DNA from: Sphaerisporangium fuscum
GTDB lineage: Bacteria; Actinomycetota; Actinomycetes; Streptosporangiales; Streptosporangiaceae
Assembly: GCF_018531465.1 (NCBI RefSeq)
Contig: NZ_JAHDTF010000031.1
Location: 62,001-126,000 of the forward strand
Length of the DNA stretch: 64,000 nucleotides
Direction of reading: 5' to 3'
Shown: positions 54,097-63,123 of the stretch, in pieces
How the letters are laid out: every line of letters begins with the position of its first letter
Numbering within the stretch: the first letter of the stretch is position 1
Made by a program: the position numbers and the translations under genes
The notes under the pieces: model-generated
Seen by the model: the letters and a program-made list of their open reading frames with translations, nothing else
The model's database searches: none
Told to the model about the DNA's origin: nothing

Positions 54097-55089
54097 ATGG
54101 GCACTGAGCTGAGCATCGGCGTCTACACCTACGAGCACACTGAGGCACTGTTCGACGGCCGGGTCGCGGTCGACGGGGTGGACGCGGTGTTCGAGACGGC
54201 ACCCCTCGTGTCGGACATCTTCCGCCGCGCCGTCGAGGGACACTACGACCTCTCCGAGTTCGGTCTCACCTACTTCCTGCGCACCTTCGACCTCGACGAC
54301 GCGCCGTTCCTGGCGCTGCCGATCCTGCCCAACCGCAACTTCCGCCACTCGGCGATCTTCGTGAACACCGCCAGCGGGGTCGAGAAGCCGCAGGACCTCG
54401 TCGGCAGGACCGTCGGCGAGTTCGCTCTCTACGGTCACGACGCCGGGGTCTGGTCGAAGGGCATCCTGGCCGACGAGTACGGCGTGACCCCCGACCACTG
54501 CCGCTGGGTCATCGGCGGCACCAACCACCCCATTCCCGCCTTCGACTGGGTCCCACAGCCCGTCCCGGACGGCGTCGACGTGCGCCACGCGGGGGACGGC
54601 CAGACCCTGGGAGCCATGCTCGAATCCGGCGAGATCGACGCACTGATCTCCGTCGACGTGCCGCAGGCGGTGCTGGAGGGCTCACCGAAGGTCGCCCGCC
54701 TGTTCCCCGACTACGAGGCCGTGGAGCGCGACTACTACCGCCGCACCGGGATCTTCCCCCCTATGCACATCATCGCGATCCGCAGGGAACTGGCACATCG
54801 GCCGGGCCTCGCACGGGCCGTGTACGACGCCTTCACGCAAGCCAAGGAGCTCTCCGAGCGCAAGTACCTCGACGACGCCACGAAGCAGCACATGAGCGTC
54901 ATCACGCCGTGGTTCAGCGCACTGTTCGAGGAGAACCGTCGGCTGCTCGGCGACGACTGGTGGCCCTACGGCGTCGCCGCGAACCGCAAGGCCATCGACA
55001 CCTTCTTGCGCTACCACCACGAGCAGGGCCTGTCGAAGCGCCAGCTGACGTGCGAGGACATCTTCGTGCCGGAACTCCTCGACACCTGA
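54097..55089 (+). CDS. Pht5-like (4,5-dihydroxyphthalate decarboxylase family) protein
   Basis: A 330-residue protein with the family's two-lobed, periplasmic-binding-like fold but no signal peptide. It opens LSIGVYTYEHTEALFDGRVA and has FGLTYFLRTFDLDDAPFLAL, FALYGHDAGVWSKGILADEY, LGAMLESGEIDALISVDVPQ, PPMHIIAIRRELAHRP. Pht5 decarboxylates 4,5-dihydroxyphthalate to protocatechuate in phthalate breakdown; many homologues act on other aromatics or only bind. Control by the divergent TetR supports a catabolic role. No other aromatic genes are adjacent. Confidence 0.8.
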   Translation: MGTELSIGVYTYEHTEALFDGRVAVDGVDAVFETAPLVSDIFRRAVEGHYDLSEFGLTYFLRTFDLDDAPFLALPILPNRNFRHSAIFVNTASGVEKPQDLVGRTVGEFALYGHDAGVWSKGILADEYGVTPDHCRWVIGGTNHPIPAFDWVPQPVPDGVDVRHAGDGQTLGAMLESGEIDALISVDVPQAVLEGSPKVARLFPDYEAVERDYYRRTGIFPPMHIIAIRRELAHRPGLARAVYDAFTQAKELSERKYLDDATKQHMSVITPWFSALFEENRRLLGDDWWPYGVAANRKAIDTFLRYHHEQGLSKRQLTCEDIFVPELLDT

Positions 55090-55218
55090 GTCGGGCGGCA
55101 ACGATGTTTCGGGTTGGGTCTGCCTGGCATGACGATCAAGCCGCCGGTCATTCCCGACTCAGGATCCCCCGGACAGTTCCGCATCCCCCTCCCCCGGCCG
55201 CGCGCCCGGCGCCGGCCC

Positions 55219-55392
55219 CAACTCCTGCGGCAGGTGCTCCCAGGCGATCCCGGTGTGCAACACGAACGAGATGCCCTGCAACGCCAGTCGATCACCCAGC
55301 CGCTTGCGCCCCGGATGGCGGAACCGCCGCTGACGCTGGGGCAGCAGCGGCTCGATCATCGCCCACAGCTCGTCGCTGACCTCCTTAGCGCG
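55219..55392 (-). pseudogene. IS5-family transposase N-terminal fragment
   Basis: Reads VSDELWAMIEPLLPQRQRRF, RHPGRKRLGDRLALQGISFV, LHTGIAWEHLPQELG, the DUF4096 start of IS5 transposases. Diverges after PQELG and lacks all DDE residues. The rest of 55090-55458 is featureless. Confidence 0.75.
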
Positions 55393-55458
55393 GTGTCCAC
55401 CAACATTCGCCGGTCTGGTGACACGCCGTCTGACGTCGGTTGGTGGGCGCGCGCTCTT

Positions 55459-56265
55459 TCATCGGTGTGCGGCAAAGATCGTGCGCAGGTGGGCGGCGAG
55501 GGCGCGGGGGTGGGATGCGAAACCGTTGTGGCCGCCGGGCAGGGTCGTCACGGGCATGTTCAGCAGGTCTGCCAGCGCATGCGCGCAGTGTGTGATCGGG
55601 CCGGTCGTGGTCGCGCCGACTGCGGGGACGATCTTCGTGGCGTGGGCGCGCAGGGCGGTGATGTCGGGGTGGTATCGGCGTACTGCGGGGGCGTCGTGTG
55701 TGAGGAAGAACTCCAGGTTGGACAGCCGTTCCGGGCCTGGCGGTGTGAGGTGGACGTCGGGTTCGCGGTCGCTGAAGTCCAGCCGGGCTAGCCGTATGAA
55801 CTGCGCCATTGCCGCGAGGGCCCCATCACGGCGGTGCGCCTTCTCGACGGCCAGTTGGTCGCTGACCAGCTCGGCGCGGGTGTCTGCGGGCAGCAGCGTG
55901 CCGACCGGCGGTTCGTGGGCGATGGCGAGGCGGACCTGGTCGGGGTGGCGGGTTGTCAGTTCCAGGGCGATCAGGGCGCCGATGCTGGCGCCGAATACCA
56001 GGGCGGGCTGGTGGGTGACGGCGGCGAGGACGCGGGCCGCGTCGTCGGCGTGGACGGTCAGGTCGGGTGCCGCGCCGGTGCTGGTGCTGCGGGACAGGCC
56101 ACGGCGGTCGAAGGTGACGATTGTGAAGGCGTCCTCCAGGTGGATGGCCAGGCCGCCGCAGGCGTCGGCATCGCCGTCCCCGCCGGGCAGGAGGAGCAGC
56201 ACCGGGCCGCTCCCACGCGTCCTGTAGAAGATCTCGGCATCCGGGACCTTGAGCATGTTCTCCAT
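55459..56265 (-). CDS. Alpha/beta hydrolase under TetR control
   Basis: A 268-residue protein from ATG 56265 (GGAGG site). Oxyanion region GSGPVLLLLPGGDGDADACG, VTFDRRGLSRSTS, nucleophile elbow FGASIGALIALE (Ser), His in TLPGGHNGFASHP. This is the atypical hydrolase subgroup with SIG instead of SxG. It is divergent from a TetR gene and flanked by two operator copies. Substrate unknown. Confidence 0.85.
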   Translation of the reverse strand: MENMLKVPDAEIFYRTRGSGPVLLLLPGGDGDADACGGLAIHLEDAFTIVTFDRRGLSRSTSTGAAPDLTVHADDAARVLAAVTHQPALVFGASIGALIALELTTRHPDQVRLAIAHEPPVGTLLPADTRAELVSDQLAVEKAHRRDGALAAMAQFIRLARLDFSDREPDVHLTPPGPERLSNLEFFLTHDAPAVRRYHPDITALRAHATKIVPAVGATTTGPITHCAHALADLLNMPVTTLPGGHNGFASHPRALAAHLRTIFAAHR

Positions 56266-56276
56266 CGATACCTCCA

Positions 56277-56346
56277 TAAGGAACTCGGGGTTTCTTATGG
56301 TGAGGCCAACCCACTCCAAGGGCAATAGGAAACTCGGGGTATCTTA
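56277..56346. promoter_or_regulatory. Paired TetR operators
   Basis: Two 21-bp copies, at 56277-56297 and 56326-56346, share GGAA-CTCGGGGT-TCTTA. Each is a partial palindrome around CTCGGGG. They lie between the divergent hydrolase and TetR starts, 49 bases centre to centre; the second ends six bases before the TetR GTG. Confidence 0.75.
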
Positions 56347-56351
56347 AGGTT

Positions 56352-56894
56352 GTGGGTGAGAGCAGGCGTCGCGGGGCGGTGCTGGAAGAGGCGATTCTGG
56401 ACGCTGCCTGGGCAGAGCTTGTCGCGACCGGCTATGGCGGGTTCACGATGGCGGGCGTCGCGGCTAAGGCCGGGACCAGCAAGGCGGTTCTGTATCGGCG
56501 GTGGCCGGGCAAGGAGGATCTGGTGGCCGCTGTGCTTGAGCGGCGGGCGCCCAGGCTCGGCCGTCCAACTCGCACCGGCGACCTGCGGGCGGACACGCTG
56601 GCGATCCTGCAGAGCGTGGCCGCCGGACATCGTGGGCTGGCGACTGCCGGCCTTGATCCGGGGCTGACCGCGGCACTGCGGCGCCGCACGGCCGATGAGG
56701 CTATGGCACAGCTGGCCGAGGTGGTGGCCGCAGCCGGCTTCGACCCGGCCGCGATCGGCCCGCGAATCCTGCGCCTCCCCATTGTTGTGGTGCAGCATGC
56801 CCTGATGGACGGGTCCGCCTTCCCCGACATGGCCGGGACCGTGGACGAGGTCTTCCTGCCACTCGTCCACCTGCGCGGCGGCGGCCATGTCTAG
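56352..56894 (+). CDS. TetR family regulator of the adjacent hydrolase
   Basis: A 180-residue protein, GTG start. HTH: AILDAAWAELVATGYGGFTM, VAAKAGTSKAVLYRRWPGKE. Short C-terminal domain of the TetR_C_16-like kind with RILRLPIVVVQHALMDGSAF. Paired operators upstream suggest a classic autoregulated divergent pair. Confidence 0.9.
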   Translation: MGESRRRGAVLEEAILDAAWAELVATGYGGFTMAGVAAKAGTSKAVLYRRWPGKEDLVAAVLERRAPRLGRPTRTGDLRADTLAILQSVAAGHRGLATAGLDPGLTAALRRRTADEAMAQLAEVVAAAGFDPAAIGPRILRLPIVVVQHALMDGSAFPDMAGTVDEVFLPLVHLRGGGHV

Positions 56895-56974
56895 GGCACT
56901 GACCACGAACATGAGCCAGGTTTGATCATGCTGCCTTGGTGGCCGGTCGGCCCCGGCGTCGCTGGCGCTCGCTG

Positions 56975-57066
56975 CCTCGTGCGCCGCCACCAGCCGCGCG
57001 ATCGCCGGCACCGGCAGACGCCGACGCCATGATGATCAACGCCCGGCGAACCCGCACCGACTCGTG
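56975..57066 (-). pseudogene. IS630-family transposase fragment
   Basis: Minus-strand frames read SVRVRRALIIMASASAG then VPAIARLVAAHE, the N-terminal HTH of IS630 transposases, with a frameshift between. The rest of 56895-57153 has no gene. Confidence 0.55.
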
Positions 57067-57153
57067 CTTACCTCGCCTGTCGACGCGTCCCCCGTTGCTG
57101 TCAAAGATCATCAGTTTGGGGACGCGCGTTACTCCAGGCCACTTGTTGGGTGT

Positions 57154-57909
57154 TCACGTGAGAACACACCGGTAGTGCGTCGTCAGCCGTCGGGTGTCCT
57201 CCAGGATGTGGAAGGCGAGTCCGGGCGGCTGGTCGAGGTCGACGAGGTCCTGTGGATGGGCGCGCCGCTCCCACGGCAGGCGGACCGTGGAGACCACCCC
57301 CGGCGCCACCAGCAGTGGCCGTCCGGCGAAGGTGGTCGCGGCCGCCATGTGGGCATGCCCGCACAGGAAGGCCACCAAATTGGGGTGGCGGTCGGCGAGG
57401 GCCGCGAGCCGTTCGGCGCGGAACTGGCGGATGCCGTCGATGAAGGGCTCGTGCAGTAGAGCCGGTGGGTGGTGGAATCCGACCAGGACGGGTGTCGTCT
57501 CCGGCTCCTCCGCCAGCATCTGTGCCAGCCAGGCCAGCGTCTCCTCCTCCAGCACTCCCTCGTCCCTGCCCGGTATGGAGGAGTCGCACAGGGCGATGAG
57601 GGCATCGCCCACGCGGCGCACCTGGTTGATCGGCGTCGTCGAGCCGGGTTGCCCTAGAAGGAATTCGCGGAAGGCTGCACGGTCGTCATGGTTACCGGGA
57701 CAGACCATGACCGGATGTCTCGAGGAGAACAGCTCGCGGGCCAGCTTGTACTCCTCCGGCCGGCCGTGGTCTGCGACGTCTCCGGTGATCAGTACGGCGT
57801 CCAGATCGTAGGGAAGGTCTTCGAGGTAGGCCATGACGGCCCGGGTGCGCCTGATGCTCCGCTCACCGGTGTCGAGGTGGGTGTCGCTGACATGGGCGAT
57901 AACGATCAA
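57154..57909 (-). CDS. Metallophosphoesterase (CpdA-like cyclic nucleotide phosphodiesterase)
   Basis: A 251-residue calcineurin-like enzyme. Metal ligands in order: DTHLD (Asp9/His11), LITGDVADHG, VCPGNHDDRAAF, LVGFHHPP and FLCGHAHMAAAT. It matches the class III cAMP phosphodiesterase arrangement but cAMP specificity cannot be concluded. Start ATG 57909 overlaps nothing. It is divergent from a MocR regulator 78 bases away, so it might be that regulator's target, which would be unusual for MocR proteins. Confidence 0.85.
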   Translation of the reverse strand: MIVIAHVSDTHLDTGERSIRRTRAVMAYLEDLPYDLDAVLITGDVADHGRPEEYKLARELFSSRHPVMVCPGNHDDRAAFREFLLGQPGSTTPINQVRRVGDALIALCDSSIPGRDEGVLEEETLAWLAQMLAEEPETTPVLVGFHHPPALLHEPFIDGIRQFRAERLAALADRHPNLVAFLCGHAHMAAATTFAGRPLLVAPGVVSTVRLPWERRAHPQDLVDLDQPPGLAFHILEDTRRLTTHYRCVLT

Positions 57910-57972
57910 TGCCGTGGTTCCTTCATCCTGGGAGGCCGGGTTTCGAGACTAAGAGGAGACCGGACTAGAAAA

Positions 57973-57987
57973 TAAGATCCAGTCTTA
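57973..57987. promoter_or_regulatory. Palindrome in the MocR/phosphoesterase promoter
   Basis: TAAGATCCAGTCTTA, five-base arms around TCCAG, ends at the MocR start codon. A further GGTCCAGT lies inside the first codons, giving a TCCAGT direct repeat. Confidence 0.5.
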
Positions 57988-59387
57988 TGTCGCATTTTTG
58001 GTCCAGTTCCGGCCTCGACCTGCATCTCGACCTCCAGGCCACCGCCAAGCGGCGGTCCGGTCTGGAGTCTGCCCTGCGCGCGGCGATTCAGGACGGACGC
58101 CTGCCCGCCGGGACGCTTCTTCCGTCAACCCGAGGGCTGGCCCGGGACCTCGGCCTCTCGCGGGGCACGGTCACCGCCGCCTACAACCAGCTGGTCGAGG
58201 AAGGTTTCCTGGCGACCCGCCCGGGATCGGGCTTCACGGTGACCGAGCTGCCGTCGCGTGCTTCGGTGACCACCGCGTCACCATCGGCTTCACCGCGGAT
58301 CCGTCATGATCTGCGGCCCGGACTCCCCGATGTCAGCGCCTTCCCCACTGGTGCCTGGCTCGCCGCGACCCGCCGGGTGCTGACGGGAGCTCGCCCGGAG
58401 ATCTTCGCGGCTGGTGATCCGCAGGGCCGAATCGAGCTTCGCCGGGCGCTCGCCGGGTACCTGGGCCGTACCCGCGGCGTCGTCGCCACGCCCGATCGCA
58501 TCGTGATCACTTCTGGCTACCACCAGGGTGTGACCCTGCTCAGCGGCGTGCTGGCCGGCCGGGGCATCACGAGCGCCGCGCTGGAAGACCCCGGCCACAA
58601 CGTCTACAGGCAGGCCATCCAACGCGGCGGGCTGGCCACCGTACCTTTGCCGGTCGATCAGCAAGGCGCCCGTGTCGACACGGTGCCGCCAGGCGCCGGT
58701 GCGGTGTTCCTCACCCCATCGCACCAGTATCCGACCGGCGTGCCTCTCCATCCCAGCCGCCGGCAGACCGTGTGCGCATGGGCCCGCTCCACCGGCGGTG
58801 TGGTCATCGAGGACGACTACGACGGCGAATACCGCTACGACCGCCGGCCTATCGGTGCCCTACAGGGGATCGCCCCCGACCACGTGGTCTACTGCGGAAC
58901 GGCCTCCAAGACGCTCGGCCCGGCGCTGCGCCTGGCGTGGATGGTCCTACCGCCCCACCTCGTCCCCGACCTCGTGCGGGCCAAACAGGACGCCGACCTG
59001 TTCACCGAGACGCTCAACCAGTTGGTCCTTGCTGAGCTCATCAGCGGCTACGCCTACGATCGTCACATCCGGGCCGCCCGTCTGCGCTACCGGCGTCGCC
59101 GCATGCTTCTGCTCGACCGAGTCGCCGCCTGCCCCGGCATCACCGTCCACGGAGTCCCTGCCGGTTTGCACAGCCTGCTCACCCTCCCCACCATGGGTCC
59201 GACCGAGGCCGAACTCCTGGACCGGTGCACCGAGCAGGGACTGGGCATCCGCGGCCTCACCGAACTCCACCACAACCCCGACGACCGCCCCCAAGGGCTG
59301 CTGGTCGGCTTCGCCGCCGCATCGGAACGCGCCTACCCGGCGGCCTTGGACGCCCTGTTCACCGTCCTGGTCTCCGCGTACACCTGA
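57987..59387 (+). CDS. MocR/PdxR-type regulator (second copy)
   Basis: A 466-residue GntR-aminotransferase chimera. HTH: ALRAAIQDGRLPAGTLLPST, LGLSRGTVTAAYNQLVEEGF. PLP domain: RPGLPDVSAFPTGAWLAATR, VIEDDYDGEYRYDRRPIG, Lys in TASKTLGPALRLAW. It is about 45-50% alike by eye to the copy at 35576, but from a different branch. No pdxST or gab gene adjoins; the divergent gene is a metallophosphoesterase. Confidence 0.9.
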   Translation: MSHFWSSSGLDLHLDLQATAKRRSGLESALRAAIQDGRLPAGTLLPSTRGLARDLGLSRGTVTAAYNQLVEEGFLATRPGSGFTVTELPSRASVTTASPSASPRIRHDLRPGLPDVSAFPTGAWLAATRRVLTGARPEIFAAGDPQGRIELRRALAGYLGRTRGVVATPDRIVITSGYHQGVTLLSGVLAGRGITSAALEDPGHNVYRQAIQRGGLATVPLPVDQQGARVDTVPPGAGAVFLTPSHQYPTGVPLHPSRRQTVCAWARSTGGVVIEDDYDGEYRYDRRPIGALQGIAPDHVVYCGTASKTLGPALRLAWMVLPPHLVPDLVRAKQDADLFTETLNQLVLAELISGYAYDRHIRAARLRYRRRRMLLLDRVAACPGITVHGVPAGLHSLLTLPTMGPTEAELLDRCTEQGLGIRGLTELHHNPDDRPQGLLVGFAAASERAYPAALDALFTVLVSAYT

Positions 59388-59575
59388 CAGGGCTCGCCAG
59401 CAAGCGCAATGCCGCACACGGCGGCGCGGTTACGTCGCCCGCGTGGCTCTCCCGAAGGACGGCTCTCCGGTCAGGCGGGACAACCGGGGCGGTGGACCGC
59501 CTCACTCAGCGGTTCGCGTCATCGGCACATGAACACATGACCCTATGGCCGGCCAGGGTGATCGGGCACCTTGTT
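59388..59575. other. Short intergenic region
   Basis: Between the convergent MocR and bioF genes; no terminator stem or gene is evident. Confidence 0.3.
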
Positions 59576-60558
59576 TCATCGCGGGGTCGTTTCAATGAGC
59601 ACATCGGCGATCTGGTCGATGTCCCGCGGTGTGAGGTCCGCGTGTGTGGACAGCCGCAGTCGTGAGATTCCGTCCGGGACTGATGGCGGGCGGAAGCAGC
59701 CGACGGCGATGCCGGCGTCCCGGCAGGCGGCTGCCCAGCCAACGGCGGTGCCGGCGTTCTCGGCGCGCACGGACAGCACGCATGCCCGGGGCGGTGGCGT
59801 GTCCAGCCCCGCCGCGGCGAGCCTGGCGTGCAGCTCGCGTGCGGTGTCGCGGGCGATGGACGGGCGCACGGGGTCGCGGCGCAGCAGACGGAGCCCCGCC
59901 AGCGCGGCGGCGGCCGCGGCGGGAGCGAGGCCGGTGTCGAAGATGAATGTCCTGGCGGTGTTGATCAGGTGGTCGATCACGCGGGCCGGGCCGAGCACCG
60001 CTCCCCCTGACTGCCGAGCGCTTTGGACAGCGTAATCGTGCAGATGAGGTCAGGCGCGCCGGCGAGACCGGCCGCGGCCGCCGCTCCACGCCCTCCTGTC
60101 CCCAGCACGCCGAATCCGTGCGCGTCGTCCACGATCATGGCCGCTCCGACACCCCGGACGGCCTCGGCCAGGTCGGCCAGGGGCATGATTGTGGCGGTCG
60201 GAGGAGATCAGGACTCCTGGGCCGGTCAGGGCGGTGACGGCGGCCAGGTTCGCCGCGTAACCAGAGGCGAAGACCAGCGCCGCTTCGAAACCGGTGAAGT
60301 CCGCGAGCTCGGCTTCCAGTGCGGCGTGCAGCTCGGTCGTTCCTGTGACGAGCCGCGAGCCCGTGGCTCCGGTTCCCCAGAGCATCGCCGCCTCCGCGGC
60401 GGCGCGTGTGACGGGTGCCTGGCCAGGCCCAGATAGTCGTTGGAGGCGAGATCGAGCAGCGGTGACCTGGGGGGCCGTGGGCGTAAGGATCGGACCAGAC
60501 CGGCGCGGCGGCGCTGTTCGGTCTGGACGTCCATCCAGTCGAACGGGTTAGGGCGCAT
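59576..60558 (-). pseudogene. bioF: 8-amino-7-oxononanoate synthase, degraded
   Basis: Would condense pimeloyl-CoA and alanine (biotin step 1). ATG 60558. In order across several frames: SPLLDLASNDYLGLARH, MLWGTGATGSRLVTGTTELH, FASGYAANLAAVTALTG, SSDRHNHA; then a jump to PLADLAEAVRGVGAAMIVDD and AHGFGVLGTGGRG, and the Lys motif TITLSKALGSQG; then another shift to GPARVIDHLINTARTFIFDT and a normal C-terminus. About 50 residues between DRHNHA and PLADLAEA are missing at about 60195. The loss of that block shows true decay, not just sequencing slips. Divergent from bioB. Confidence 0.85.
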
Positions 60559-60593
60559 GGCCAGGGAACCTAGCCCGAGGATCGGGCGGCGGC

Positions 60594-60610
60594 TGTAGGG
60601 CCGTTCTACA
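60594..60610. promoter_or_regulatory. Inverted repeat in the bio promoter
   Basis: TGTAGGGCCGTTCTACA has perfect five-base arms; flanking GGGAAC (60564-60569) and GTTCCC (60613-60618) form an outer inverted pair. A candidate operator for biotin repression, lying between bioF and bioB. Confidence 0.45.
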
Positions 60611-60679
60611 ACGTTCCCTGATCGCTCTTGTCCGGGTCGGCCATCGGGTCGCACCGGCGGCCTGGCGGAGGATCGAGGC

Positions 60680-61804
60680 ATGGAACTGTTGATCACCCTG
60701 GTGGAGAAGGGACTCCGCGGACACTCGCCGACCCGTGAGGAGGCCCTGGCCGTGCTGGCGACCTCTGACGACGACCTGCTCGACGTGGTGGCCGCGGCCG
60801 GCAAAGTGCGGCGCAAGTGGTTCGGACGCCGGGTCAAGCTCAACTACCTCGTCAACCTGAAGTCGGGCCTGTGTCCTGAGGACTGCTCGTACTGCTCTCA
60901 GCGGCTGGGCTCGACAGCCGACATCCTCACCTACAGCTGGCTCAAGCCGCACGAGGCCGCCGCCGTGGCGGAGGCCGGGACGAAGGGCGGCGCCAAGCGC
61001 GTGTGCCTGGTCGCCAGCGGGCGCGGCCCCACCGACAGGGACGTCGAACGGGTGGCCAGCACCATCGAGGCGATCAAGCAGAGCAGTCCCGAGGTGGAGA
61101 TCTGCGCCTGCCTGGGTCTGCTCTCGCCACAGCAGGCCGCGCGATTACGCGACGCGGGCGTCCATGCCTACAGCCACAACCTCAACACCTCCGAGGACCA
61201 GTACGGCAAGATCTGTACCACGCACGGGTTCGCCGATCGGGTGGAGACGGTCCGGCGTTCACGTGAGGCAGGCATGTCGGCGTGCTCCGGCCTGATCGCC
61301 GGAATGGGGGAGAGCGACGCGGACCTGGTGGACGTGGTCTTCGCGCTGCGGGATCTCGACGTGGACTCGGTACCGGTGAATTTCCTGATCCCTTTCCCGG
61401 GGACCCCGCTGTCACGGACATGGGAGCTCACCCCGCAGCGGTGCCTGCGGATCCTGGCGATGGTGCGCTTCGTCTGCCCGGACGTGGAGGTGCGCCTCGC
61501 CGGTGGCAGAGAGATCCATCTGCGCGGCCTGCAACCCCTGGCTCTGCACATCGTCAACTCGATCTTCCTCGGTGACTACCTGACCAGCGAGGGTCAGCCC
61601 GGGAAGGCCGACCTGGAAATGATCAAGGACGCCGGCTTCGTGGTGGAGGAACCCGGGTCCGCCACGCTGCCCGAGCACCGCGGCGGGACCGCACCCACCC
61701 AGCCCGGCGAGCACCGCGACGCGCCGGCCACCGAGCCCGCGCGTACCGACCTGGTGACGCCGCGCCGCCGCGGCGCCGGTACCGACCTCGCGCCCAATGC
61801 CTGA
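60680..61804 (+). CDS. bioB: Biotin synthase
   Basis: A 374-residue radical-SAM enzyme that inserts sulfur into dethiobiotin. Radical SAM cluster Cys65, Cys69, Cys72 (GLCPEDCSYCSQ); [2Fe-2S]/SAM region EICACLGLLS and YSHNLNTSEDQYGKICTTHG; Arg in AGGREIHLRG. A 60-residue Pro/Ala-rich tail (from about 315) extends beyond normal BioB and resembles a disordered linker. ATG 60680 follows GGAGG. Stop overlaps the bioA ATG by eight bases, so bioB-bioA-bioD form one operon. Confidence 0.95.
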   Translation: MELLITLVEKGLRGHSPTREEALAVLATSDDDLLDVVAAAGKVRRKWFGRRVKLNYLVNLKSGLCPEDCSYCSQRLGSTADILTYSWLKPHEAAAVAEAGTKGGAKRVCLVASGRGPTDRDVERVASTIEAIKQSSPEVEICACLGLLSPQQAARLRDAGVHAYSHNLNTSEDQYGKICTTHGFADRVETVRRSREAGMSACSGLIAGMGESDADLVDVVFALRDLDVDSVPVNFLIPFPGTPLSRTWELTPQRCLRILAMVRFVCPDVEVRLAGGREIHLRGLQPLALHIVNSIFLGDYLTSEGQPGKADLEMIKDAGFVVEEPGSATLPEHRGGTAPTQPGEHRDAPATEPARTDLVTPRRRGAGTDLAPNA

Positions 61805-63101
61805 CCCGCGGCGCGTCCCGGAGCTGTTGGAGCTGGACCGGGCCCATGTGTGGCATCCGTACGCGCCGATGCCGGGCCGCGCGGCCCCGCTGCTGGTGGA
61901 ATCGGCCTCAGGGGTACGGCTGCGGCTGGCGGAGCCGATCGAGGGCCACGTGGAACTGGTGGACGCGATGTCCTCCTGGTGGGCCGCCATCCACGGTTAC
62001 GCCCACCCCGTACTGGACGCCGCCGTACGCGACCAGCTGAGCCGGATGAGCCACGTGATGTTCGGCGGACTCACCCATGAGCCTGCGATCCGCCTCGCCG
62101 GCCGCCTCGCCGAGATCACCCCCGACCCGCTGGAACACGTCTTCCTGGTCGACTCGGGCTCGGTGGCCGTGGAGGTGGCGGTCAAGATGTGCCTGCAGTA
62201 CTGGCGGTCGCTCGGCCACCCGGGCAGACATCGCCTGCTGACCTGGCGTGGCGGGTATCACGGCGACACCTTCCAGCCGATGTCCGTATGCGACCCCGAC
62301 AAGGGCATGCACGCGTTGTGGACCGGCGTGCTGCCGCGGCAGGTCTTCGCCGACGCCCCGCCCGCCGGGTTCGACGCCGGACCCGACCCCGCCTACACCG
62401 CGCACCTGGCCCAGCTGTTCGAACAGCACGCGCACGAGGTGGCGGCCGTCATCGTCGAGCCGGTGGTGCAGAACGCCGGCGGCATGCGTTTCCTGTCGCC
62501 CGGCTACCTTCGGGTGCTGCGGGAGCTGTGCGACGAGCACGGCGTCCTCCTCGTGTTCGACGAGATCGCGACCGGTTTCGGCCGGACCGGCGCGCTGTTC
62601 GCCGCCGACCACGCCGGCGTCGCACCGGACGTGATGTGCCTGGGCAAGGCGCTCACCGGCGGCTATCTCAGCATGGCCGCCACAATCTGCACGCCCGAGG
62701 TGGCGCACGGCATCGGCCGCGGTGACTTCCCCGTGCTCGCCCACGGCCCGACGTTCATGGGCAACCCGCTCGCCGCCGCCGTCGCGGGCGCCTCGCTCGA
62801 CCTCCTGACGTCCGGGGCGTGGGAGAGCCAGGTCAAACGAATCGAGGCGGGATTGCGGTCCGGGCTGGCCCACGCGCGCCGGCTGAGCGGGGTGCGCGAG
62901 GTCCGTGTGCTCGGCGCCATCGGCGTCGTCCAGCTCGACCATGACGTCGACGTGGCCGCCGCCACCCGCGCCGCCGCACAACATGGTGTGTGGATACGCC
63001 CCTTCAGGGATCTCGTCTACACGATGCCGCCCTACGTCGTCGACGACGCCGACCTCGGCCGCATCACCACCGCGATCGTCGCGGCCGCCGCAGTCGGCTG
63101 A
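61797..63101 (+). CDS. bioA: Adenosylmethionine-8-amino-7-oxononanoate aminotransferase
   Basis: A 434-residue class III aminotransferase converting KAPA to DAPA with SAM as amino donor. PLP Lys284 (CLGKALTGGYLSM), Asp255 (LVFDEIATGFGRTG), SAM/KAPA pocket WHPYAPM near the start, MSSWWAAIHGYAHP, RGGYHGDTFQPMSVCDPD and LVYTMPPYVV. All are typical of BioA rather than other class III enzymes. Start overlaps bioB; bioD follows after 22 bases. Confidence 0.95.
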   Translation: MPDPRRVPELLELDRAHVWHPYAPMPGRAAPLLVESASGVRLRLAEPIEGHVELVDAMSSWWAAIHGYAHPVLDAAVRDQLSRMSHVMFGGLTHEPAIRLAGRLAEITPDPLEHVFLVDSGSVAVEVAVKMCLQYWRSLGHPGRHRLLTWRGGYHGDTFQPMSVCDPDKGMHALWTGVLPRQVFADAPPAGFDAGPDPAYTAHLAQLFEQHAHEVAAVIVEPVVQNAGGMRFLSPGYLRVLRELCDEHGVLLVFDEIATGFGRTGALFAADHAGVAPDVMCLGKALTGGYLSMAATICTPEVAHGIGRGDFPVLAHGPTFMGNPLAAAVAGASLDLLTSGAWESQVKRIEAGLRSGLAHARRLSGVREVRVLGAIGVVQLDHDVDVAAATRAAAQHGVWIRPFRDLVYTMPPYVVDDADLGRITTAIVAAAAVG

Positions 63102-63123
63102 CGCCACAAAGGAGAGACCTTCC

